From NCBI GenBank assembly GCA_021796155.1, contig JAJYOO010000035.1, positions 1 through 12,508 of the forward strand: 12,508 nt of DNA, given 5' to 3'. The stretch's first letter is position 1, and each line of letters opens with the position of its first letter. The stretch is from Chloroflexota bacterium. GTDB taxonomy: Bacteria; Chloroflexota; Anaerolineae; Anaerolineales; Villigracilaceae. A program made the translations under genes and the position numbers. Shown piece by piece: positions 7,224 through 12,508 of this stretch. The notes beneath the pieces are model-generated. The model saw only the letters and a list, made by a program, of their open reading frames with translations. It had not been told where the DNA came from and did no database searches.

Positions 7224-7553
7224 ATGAAAACTCCTGCCGGCAAAGAATGTAAATATTTCTACGGAAATTATTTCCGCGGACGAAGTGCGGAGGAATGTCG
7301 CTTGCTCCAGGCGTCGGGCCAGCGCTGGTCGGCGGATTTGTGCCAAACATGCCCGGTCCCTTCGATTTTGCAGGCTAATGCCTGTGAATTTCTGCAACTA
7401 AAAGGCACGGTTGCCCGCCCGATCTCTTCGTTTCTCCAGCGCCGCGTCCAGGTAACAGCGTACTGCGAAAAAGTGAATCGCGTGGTCGCCGAGCCGCATA
7501 TTGGCTGTGGGGAATGCCATCCACTTCCGCCAGAATTCAAAGTGAAAGAATAG
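7224..7553 (+). CDS. Small eight-cysteine protein of unknown function
   Basis: I do not recognise this protein. From the ATG at 7224 it has 109 residues with eight cysteines at 9, 25, 40, 43, 54, 81, 95 and 98. Two of the pairs are C-x2-C (40/43 as CQTC, 95/98 as CGEC). The beginning KECKYFYGNYFRGR and the stretch WSADLCQTCPVPSILQANACEFL look conserved in style. The cysteines could bind two zinc ions or an iron-sulfur cluster; this is inference from spacing. There is no signal peptide or membrane helix, so a cytoplasmic metal-site protein is more likely than a disulfide-rich exported one. A TTG at 7170 would add 18 residues of poor quality and I reject it. The gene sits between efp and the HAD–DinB gene, probably in one transcript. 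Confidence 0.72.
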   Translation: MKTPAGKECKYFYGNYFRGRSAEECRLLQASGQRWSADLCQTCPVPSILQANACEFLQLKGTVARPISSFLQRRVQVTAYCEKVNRVVAEPHIGCGECHPLPPEFKVKE

Positions 7554-7596
7554 TTTGATCGCCGCGCTCCAATATGGGCGCAAAACAAAATCGAAT

Positions 7597-8787
7597 ATGA
7601 CTCTTACACTTCTCCTCGACCTCGACGACACCCTGCTTAATACCAACATGGATGCGTTTGTGCCTGCTTATTTTCAGGCACTATCGAAACATTTATCCAG
7701 CCGCGTTTCTCCGCAAGCTATGCTTCCCGCGTTGATGTCTGGTACGCAGCTGATGCTGGCCAGCGAAGATCCATCGCGCACATTGCAGGATGTTTTTGAA
7801 GCTGAGTTCTACCCCAAAATTGGCGTGCCAAAAGAACAACTTGCCGAGACGATTGATGATTTTTACGATAATGTTTTTCCCACGCTTGGTCATGTAACGA
7901 AAAAACGTGAAGGCGCGCGTGAGTTGGTCGAATGGACATTTGCAAAAGGCTACCGCGTCGCCATAGCGACCGATCCGCTTTTTCCGCGAAAAGCAACTTA
8001 TCATCGCGTGCGCTGGGCTGGATTTGACCCTGAACGATTCGCATTGATCTCATCGTTCGAGACTTTCCATTTTTCAAAATCGCATCCGGCCTATTTTGCG
8101 GAAGTGCTTGGTCGTCTCGGCTGGCCGGATGGCCCGGTGTTGATGGTGGGCAATGACGTTGAACGCGACTTGTTGCCCGCGCAAAAGCTTGGGCTGGCGA
8201 CATATCACATCGAGGACGCGCCCGTTTCAGGTCCGGATATTGAAGCGGCTCGCCGCGGCAATTTAGTTGATCTGCGCTCATGGCTTGAGTCAACTGATCT
8301 CGCGTCGCTGGAGCCGTCCTTCAAATCCATCGATTCGATTCTTACGATCATGGAGTCCACACCGGGCATCCTGCAAAGTCTGATCTCGGGATTGCATCGC
8401 GCGGATTTGTCGCATCAGCCTGCTCCTGATGATTGGGCGTTGATCGAGGTGTTGTGCCACCTGCGTGACACCGAACGCGAAATCCATCGCCTTCAACTGG
8501 ATGTATTGTTGAACGATGCCAATCCGTTTGTCCCGCGTCCTGATGGCGCAGTGTGGGCGAAAGAGCGCAAGTATTTGGATGAGAATGGCGTTGTCGCGTT
8601 GAGCGAATTTACGTCGGCGCGTGTAGAAATGTTGAACCAACTTAAAAGTTTGGATCGGAAAGTTTGGTCGCGCAAAGCCCGTCATGCCATTTTTGGCCCG
8701 ACTAGTTTCATGGAAGTAGTTGGCTTCATGGCTGACCATGACCGTATGCACGTCCAGCAGGCTTGGAATATCATCAAATCCCTTTAA
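7597..8787 (+). CDS. HAD-family hydrolase fused to a DinB-like domain
   Basis: This 396-residue protein has two domains. Residues 1-230 are a HAD-superfamily phosphatase: motif I is LLLDLDDTLLNT with nucleophile Asp8 and Asp10, motif II is IATDP (Thr125), motif III is Lys161 in FSKSHP, and motif IV is VGNDVERDL (Asp187 and Asp191). Residues about 245-396 are a DinB/YfiT-type four-helix bundle with a likely metal triad: His288 in EVLCHLRDTE, then His381 and His385 in ADHDRMHVQQAW. HAD enzymes mostly dephosphorylate small metabolites; DinB-like proteins are metal-dependent thiol-using transferases or isomerases. The real substrates cannot be read from sequence. The ATG at 7597 is preferred over the TTG at 7555 because it puts motif I at the normal distance from the start. 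The next structure is a strong terminator, so the gene ends the efp operon. Confidence 0.88.
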   Translation: MTLTLLLDLDDTLLNTNMDAFVPAYFQALSKHLSSRVSPQAMLPALMSGTQLMLASEDPSRTLQDVFEAEFYPKIGVPKEQLAETIDDFYDNVFPTLGHVTKKREGARELVEWTFAKGYRVAIATDPLFPRKATYHRVRWAGFDPERFALISSFETFHFSKSHPAYFAEVLGRLGWPDGPVLMVGNDVERDLLPAQKLGLATYHIEDAPVSGPDIEAARRGNLVDLRSWLESTDLASLEPSFKSIDSILTIMESTPGILQSLISGLHRADLSHQPAPDDWALIEVLCHLRDTEREIHRLQLDVLLNDANPFVPRPDGAVWAKERKYLDENGVVALSEFTSARVEMLNQLKSLDRKVWSRKARHAIFGPTSFMEVVGFMADHDRMHVQQAWNIIKSL

Positions 8788-8840
8788 TCGGACAAGCGCA
8801 TCGGATTTCGGTTGGTCGTGTTATAACTGCCAGAATTGCA

Positions 8841-8874
8841 CGGGACAAGACGACGAAATCTTGTCCCGTTTTTT
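8841..8874 (+). terminator. Strong intrinsic terminator
   Basis: CGGGACAAGA (8841-8850) pairs perfectly with TCTTGTCCCG (8859-8868) around an eight-base loop CGACGAAA, followed directly by six T residues (8869-8874). It closes the efp–HAD/DinB transcript. Confidence 0.93.
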
Positions 8875-8950
8875 GCACAGCATGGTAAAGTTATCCATAA
8901 CAATCGTAAATTTTTATCAGTTGCACAATCAAATTCAAGATTAATGCATG

Positions 8951-8955
8951 AGGAG
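8951..8955 (+). promoter_or_regulatory. Ribosome binding site fixing the fabF start
   Basis: AGGAG ends six bases before the ATG at 8962. The frame stays open upstream to 8836, but that part would run through the terminator and has no family similarity, so 8962 is the start. Confidence 0.75.
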
Positions 8956-8961
8956 AATCGC

Positions 8962-10203
8962 ATGAGGACTCGAGTTGTTGTAACCGGTTTGGGGTGTGTC
9001 AGCCCGCTTGGTTTGAACGTGAACGAAACCTGGGACGCATTGCTGGCCGGTAAGTCGGGCGCGGGGCCAATTACACGTTTCGATGCGAGTAAATTCAAAA
9101 CAAAATTTGCTGCCGAGGTCAAAGGTTTTGACCCGGTAGCTTTGTTTGGAACCCGCGACGCGCGCAAGATGGACCGCTTTACACAACTCGCCATTGCTTC
9201 CGCGGACGAAGCGCTGGCTCAGTCCGGGTTGAAGATTGATGAATCGAATCGTGACCGCGTCGGTGCTTTGATCGGGACCGGCATTGGAGGCGTTGCCACG
9301 CTGTTGGATAATTACGAAATGCTGCGCGAGCGCGGGCCGGAACGCGTAAGTCCATTTCTGGTTCCAATGATGATTTCCGACAGCGCGGCGGGAATTTTGG
9401 CAATCCGAACCGGCGCACGCGGACCGAATATGTCGCTGGTAACTGCTTGCGCAACCGGAACAAACGCTGTAGGCGAAGCCGCCGCGATGATTCGGCGCGG
9501 TGCGGCAGATGTGATGCTGGTCGGCTCGTCCGAAGCCGCGATTGTCCCGTTGACGATCGCGGGCTTGAATGTGATGACCGCTTTGTCCACGCGCAACGAC
9601 GCGCCCGAAAAAGCTTCGCGTCCGTTCGATAAAGATCGCGATGGATTTTTGATGGGCGAAGGCGCGGGCATGTTGGTTCTTGAATCGCTGGAATTCGCGC
9701 AGAAACGTGGTGCGAAAATTTTGTGTGAATTCACGGGTTATGGGACATCGGATGACGCATATCATATTTCCGCCCCGGCGGAGAACGGCGCGGGTGCGGC
9801 ACTCTCGATGCAACGTGCTTTGGACGATGCAGGGCTAAAAATCACCGATATTGATTACATCAACGCACATGGTACGTCCACACAGTTGAACGACAAAAGC
9901 GAAACAGCCGCGATCAAAACCGTTTTTGGTGAGCAGGCGTATAAGATTCCGATCTCGTCCACAAAGTCCATGACGGGGCATTTGATGGGCGCATCCGGTT
10001 CGCTCGAAGCGGTTTTCTGCACAAAGATATTGAACGAGTGCATTCTGCCGCCAACGATCAATTACGAAACGCCCGATCCGTATTGCGATTTGGATTATGT
10101 TCCGAACCAGCCGCGCAAGGCGACGCCAAAACATATTATGTCGAACTCGTTTGGCTTCGGCGGACATAACGCGGTTTTGATCTTGAGCAGGTTCGAGTCA
10201 TAG
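8962..10203 (+). CDS. fabF: Beta-ketoacyl-ACP synthase II (FabF)
   Basis: FabF elongates acyl-ACP by condensing it with malonyl-ACP, releasing CO2, in cytoplasmic type II fatty acid synthesis. The 413 residues match the family (E. coli FabF has 413). The start MRTRVVVTGLGCVSPLG is classical. The active site is complete: nucleophile Cys163 in TACATGTN, His303 in NAHGTSTQLND, Lys335 and His340 in STKSMTGHLMGASG, and the glycine-rich NSFGFGGHNA near the end (395-404). The catalytic numbering equals that of the E. coli enzyme. It follows a strong terminator, so it must have its own promoter in the 87 bases upstream, where I see only weak candidates. fabH follows after 14 bases. Confidence 0.97.
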   Translation: MRTRVVVTGLGCVSPLGLNVNETWDALLAGKSGAGPITRFDASKFKTKFAAEVKGFDPVALFGTRDARKMDRFTQLAIASADEALAQSGLKIDESNRDRVGALIGTGIGGVATLLDNYEMLRERGPERVSPFLVPMMISDSAAGILAIRTGARGPNMSLVTACATGTNAVGEAAAMIRRGAADVMLVGSSEAAIVPLTIAGLNVMTALSTRNDAPEKASRPFDKDRDGFLMGEGAGMLVLESLEFAQKRGAKILCEFTGYGTSDDAYHISAPAENGAGAALSMQRALDDAGLKITDIDYINAHGTSTQLNDKSETAAIKTVFGEQAYKIPISSTKSMTGHLMGASGSLEAVFCTKILNECILPPTINYETPDPYCDLDYVPNQPRKATPKHIMSNSFGFGGHNAVLILSRFES

Positions 10204-10210
10204 AAAGGGA
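10204..10210 (+). promoter_or_regulatory. Ribosome binding site of fabH
   Basis: AAAGGGA directly follows the fabF stop and lies seven bases before the ATG at 10218, a fair Shine-Dalgarno site consistent with a fabF-fabH operon. Confidence 0.5.
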
Positions 10211-10217
10211 AGCTCTT

Positions 10218-11324
10218 ATGCCATACGCACACATAACGGGATGGGGAATGGCTGTCCCTGAACAGGTTCTGACGAACGATGACTTGTCCAAAATGATAGA
10301 CACGAACGACGAATGGATTCGCGATCACACCGGCATCCGCGAGCGGCACATTGCACACGAGGATGATTTTCCGTCCACGCTTGCGGTCAAGGCCTCGATC
10401 AAAGCTTTGCAGGTTGCCAATCTCAAGCCCACCGATATTGATTTGATCATCTGCGCGACCTCCAGCCCGGAACATATTTTCCCGGCCACCGCGTGTTTAA
10501 TTCAGGACCAGCTTGGGGCAAGCAAGGCGGGCGCTTTTGATCTTTCGGCAGCCTGTACAGGATTCATCTATGCCACGAACATGGCCGCACAATCCATTCG
10601 TAGCGGCTCAATCAAAAACGCTTTGGTGATCGGCACGGAAACATTATCGCGTTTTGTGGACTGGCAGGATCGCAACACGTGTATTCTGTTTGGCGATGGC
10701 GCGGGCGCGTTCGTTTTGCAGGCCAGCGATCAGCCGGGCGGTGTCCTTTCTGCCGTGATGCACTCGGACGGTTCCGGCGGCGATTCGCTTTCATTGCCTG
10801 CGGGCGGAAGCCGTTATCCTGCCAACGAATCAACTGTCCACGAAGGCAAGCATTACATCCACATGGACGGCAGAGCCGTGTTCCGTTTTGCGACACGCGT
10901 AATGGGTCACGCCGCAAAAGAAGTGCTTGAGCTGGCGGGATTAACCACCGACGATGTGCAATGGATTATTCCTCACCAAGCCAATTATCGGATCATCGAA
11001 ACTGCGGCTAAATATTTGAAAATGCCGCTCGACCGTTTTGTGATCAATGTGGATCGTTATGGCAATACATCCACGGCTTCGATCCCGATTGCAACCGTCG
11101 AAGCGATTGAAAAAAGCTTGATTAAGAAGGGCGACAAAATCGTCCTTGTGGGATTCGGCGCGGGGTTAACGTGGGGTGCTTTGGCTGCTGAATGGACCGG
11201 GCCACTGCCGACCGAACGCCGCGTCCATCCCGAAAGCTATCGCACGTGGGCGCGCGTCCGCTCGTGGTTGTTGCGATTGGCGCGTCTTGTCGAGGGTCTC
11301 ATCTGGGGACGCGACACTCGATGA
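10218..11324 (+). CDS. fabH: Beta-ketoacyl-ACP synthase III (FabH) with C-terminal extension
   Basis: FabH starts fatty acid chains by condensing an acyl-CoA, usually acetyl-CoA or a branched primer, with malonyl-ACP. The catalytic triad is Cys113 in SAACTGFIYA, His253 in IPHQANYRI and Asn283 in YGNTSTASIP. The N-terminal TNDEWIRDHTGIRERHI and the final core strand VGFGAGLTWGALA are typical. The core ends near residue 327, but the frame continues to 368. The extra ~40 residues are strongly basic (RRVHPESYRTWARVRSWLLRL-type) with a pattern suggesting an amphipathic helix. The last few codons overlap, in another frame, sequence that looks like the remnant DUF255 gene, so the native stop may have been lost. 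It follows fabF in one operon. Confidence 0.94.
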   Translation: MPYAHITGWGMAVPEQVLTNDDLSKMIDTNDEWIRDHTGIRERHIAHEDDFPSTLAVKASIKALQVANLKPTDIDLIICATSSPEHIFPATACLIQDQLGASKAGAFDLSAACTGFIYATNMAAQSIRSGSIKNALVIGTETLSRFVDWQDRNTCILFGDGAGAFVLQASDQPGGVLSAVMHSDGSGGDSLSLPAGGSRYPANESTVHEGKHYIHMDGRAVFRFATRVMGHAAKEVLELAGLTTDDVQWIIPHQANYRIIETAAKYLKMPLDRFVINVDRYGNTSTASIPIATVEAIEKSLIKKGDKIVLVGFGAGLTWGALAAEWTGPLPTERRVHPESYRTWARVRSWLLRLARLVEGLIWGRDTR

Positions 11325-12258
11325 CGCGTCACTTGCCGCCCGCTTCAATCTGGACCCGGAGCGGCTCACCGATAAATTAGCTGATTGCCATTCCAAACTT
11401 CTCGCCGCGCGCGCCTCGCGTATCCGCCCTACCACAGACGATAAAATCCTGACCGCGTGGAATGGGTTGATGCTCGCGGCATTTGCTACGTCCGCGCGTG
11501 TTTTGGATGATCAAGTCAAGGTGTCCCAATATCAAGAAGTGGCTACGCGCAACGCAAATTTCCTTTTGAAGCACTTGCGCCCCAATGGACATTTGAGCCG
11601 CGCCTGGCGAAATAATGTTACATCGAATAAAGTCTTTCTCGAAGACTATGCTTCGCTCATCATTGGGCTGCTGGAACTTTATCAAACCAATTTTGATAAT
11701 CATTGGTTCGTCGCGGCCTGCAAACTCGCCAATGAAATGATCACGCGGTTTTCGGATTCAAACGGCGGATTCTTCGACACGCCCAATGATGGCGAATCTT
11801 TGCTTATTCGTCCAAAAGATATTCAAGACAACGCCACCCCATCTGGAAATTCTTTAGCCTGCGAAGCATTACTTAAACTTGCCGCCTTCACTGACAAAGG
11901 CGAATACCGTGATCACGCGGAAAAAGCATTGGCGCTTATTGTTGATCCGGCTATGCGCTATCCAATGGCGTTTGCGCGGTGGCTATCAGCCGCGGATTAC
12001 GCCCTCGATAACGGCAAGCAGATTGCAGTTCTGTATGAAGCGAAGGAGGAGAATGCTCGGGATTTGCTCAACGTCATCCGCTCAGAATACAGACCCGGCA
12101 TTGTAGTAGCCGCATCCGCTTCCCCCCCACCAGTAGATTCACCAGCTCTGCTCGCGGATCGTCCGCTGAAAGATGGCAAAGCTACCGTCTACGTTTGCGA
12201 AAATTTCGTCTGCAAACAGCCTGTCAATACTGTTGAAGAATTAAGAAGTCAGCTATAA
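11287..12258 (+). pseudogene. 3' remnant of a DUF255/YyaL-type thioredoxin-domain protein gene
   Basis: The ~320 residues readable here match the C-terminal half of the DUF255/YyaL (spermatogenesis-associated protein 20-like) family. Landmarks are RPTTDDKILTAWNGLM (ending near 11472), FLEDYASLIIGLLELY (about 11638-11685), GGFFDTPNDGE, RPKDIQDNATPSGNS (about 11809-11853) and a closing C-x4-C element (cysteine codons at 12196 and 12211). Full-length members have about 650-700 residues: an N-terminal thioredoxin-like domain, then an alpha/alpha barrel like that of glycosidases. Here the whole thioredoxin domain and about half the barrel are missing. The frame runs upstream into fabH (GTG at 11176), where it has no family similarity. 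A TTG at 11287 is the nearest start candidate, without a clear ribosome binding site. The remaining frame has no internal stop, so the loss is recent or an assembly artefact. Confidence 0.8.
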
Positions 12259-12264
12259 AAAGTA

Positions 12265-12291
12265 AAAGGCTCTCCATCGAGGAGAGCCTTT
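12265..12291. terminator. Bidirectional intrinsic terminator between convergent genes
   Basis: AAAGGCTCTCC (12265-12275) pairs perfectly with GGAGAGCCTTT (12281-12291), an 11-pair stem around the loop ATCGA. On the minus strand the stem is followed by a T-rich tail (TACTTTTTATAG after the stem's own T run). On the plus strand it is followed by GCTTCTTC. It serves both the DUF255 remnant and the minus-strand gene at the right edge. Confidence 0.9.
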
Positions 12292-12297
12292 GCTTCT

Positions 12298-12508
12298 TCA
12301 AGATTTTGTTTCCTGATCTTTGGGCGGTTCAGCAGGCTTTTGCTCGTCCTTGCCATTGAGACTTTCGCGGAAGCTGCGAATTCCCTTGCCGATCTCGCCG
12401 CCGACCTGTCCGCCGACTCTCCTTCGAATGCCGTCATCAACTGCCTCGATGAAGAAGCAGCAAACGACATCTTCGCGCTGGAGTCCACCTCTACTACCCA
12501 GGCCAGCG
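12298..12508 (-). CDS. C-terminal part of an unidentified minus-strand protein (runs off the right edge)
   Basis: A minus-strand frame is open from the right edge to a TGA (complement of 12298-12300), giving 69 residues and no start codon that I would trust. It ends seven bases before the bidirectional terminator, whose T-rich side faces this gene, which supports it as real. The visible part has VVCCFFIEAVDDGIRRRV, then a glycine-rich amphipathic stretch (VGGQVGGEIGKGIRSFRESL), then a charged, proline-rich tail (EQKPAEPPKDQETKS). The middle recalls the amphipathic helix of TatA, but the transmembrane segment TatA needs is not present just before it in this frame. I therefore leave the function open. 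A different minus-strand frame (12249-12488) crosses the terminator and is less likely. Confidence 0.55.
   Translation of the reverse strand, partial: AGLGSRGGLQREDVVCCFFIEAVDDGIRRRVGGQVGGEIGKGIRSFRESLNGKDEQKPAEPPKDQETKS

Noticed and set aside
7555..7596. Earlier TTG start for the HAD–DinB gene
   Set aside because: It adds 14 residues that are not typical of HAD proteins; ATG 7597 places the DxD motif at residue 8 as usual.
8891..8899. TTATCCATA resembling a DnaA box
   Set aside because: It is a single eight-of-nine match with no cluster, no dnaA/dnaN and no AT-rich unwinding region, so not evidence for an origin.
8873..8901. Possible fabF promoter (TTGCAC, 17 bases, CATAAC)
   Set aside because: Only three and four matches of six, and it overlaps the T-run of the terminator; fabF needs a promoter here but this one is too weak to list.
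8836..8961. Upstream in-frame extension of fabF
   Set aside because: It would be translated through the terminator hairpin and adds 42 residues without similarity, while ATG 8962 has a good ribosome binding site and the normal FabF beginning.
8941..9813. Long minus-strand open frame (290 codons) opposite fabF
   Set aside because: It lies wholly antisense to a textbook fabF with intact catalytic residues; its translation is rich in Cys, His and Arg without any family pattern, and no binding site supports it.
12298..12508. Minus-strand frame as TatA
   Set aside because: The amphipathic-like segment is suggestive, but the hydrophobic segment and FG motif expected just before it are not found in the same frame.

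Overview
The window looks like ordinary chromosome from a bacterium of moderate GC content, most plausibly Chloroflexota (Anaerolineae). This rests on protein style: an elongation factor P with arginine at its tip, a HAD–DinB two-domain protein, a FabH with a basic tail, and small unknown proteins that look lineage-specific. It is an inference from memory and was not searched. I see no CRISPR array, transposase, phage gene, integrase or recognisable defence locus. No stretch longer than about 300 bases lacks a gene.

Layout. Positions 2-1427 hold two overlapping genes of unknown function; the first runs off the left edge. A tRNA-Arg(TCT) follows at 1436-1508, and thiol peroxidase (tpx) starts only 43 bases after it. 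A perfect 24-base palindrome, probably a terminator, closes tpx. Next is a tightly packed run on the + strand: hsp20, lon, a receiver-only response regulator, a GNAT acetyltransferase and mogA/moaB (2134-6399). Four of these five neighbours overlap or nearly touch, so the run reads as one stress/proteostasis operon with small passengers.

A 179-base gap after mogA (6400-6578) carries short tandem and inverted repeats, then a good promoter for efp. Efp is followed by an eight-cysteine unknown protein and a HAD hydrolase–DinB fusion, closed by a strong intrinsic terminator at 8841-8874. Then come fabF and fabH, the condensing enzymes of type II fatty acid synthesis: FabH starts chains and FabF elongates them.

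Directly after fabH, and slightly overlapping it in another frame, lies the 3' half of a DUF255/YyaL-type gene (thioredoxin-domain protein). Its N-terminal half, including the whole thioredoxin domain, is absent. A bidirectional terminator separates it from a convergent minus-strand gene that enters from the right edge.

I found no convincing new multi-gene system. The points most worth a second look are the DUF255 truncation abutting fabH, the HAD–DinB fusion, the Cys-rich protein after efp, the unknown gene pair at the left edge, and the palindrome in front of hsp20-lon.
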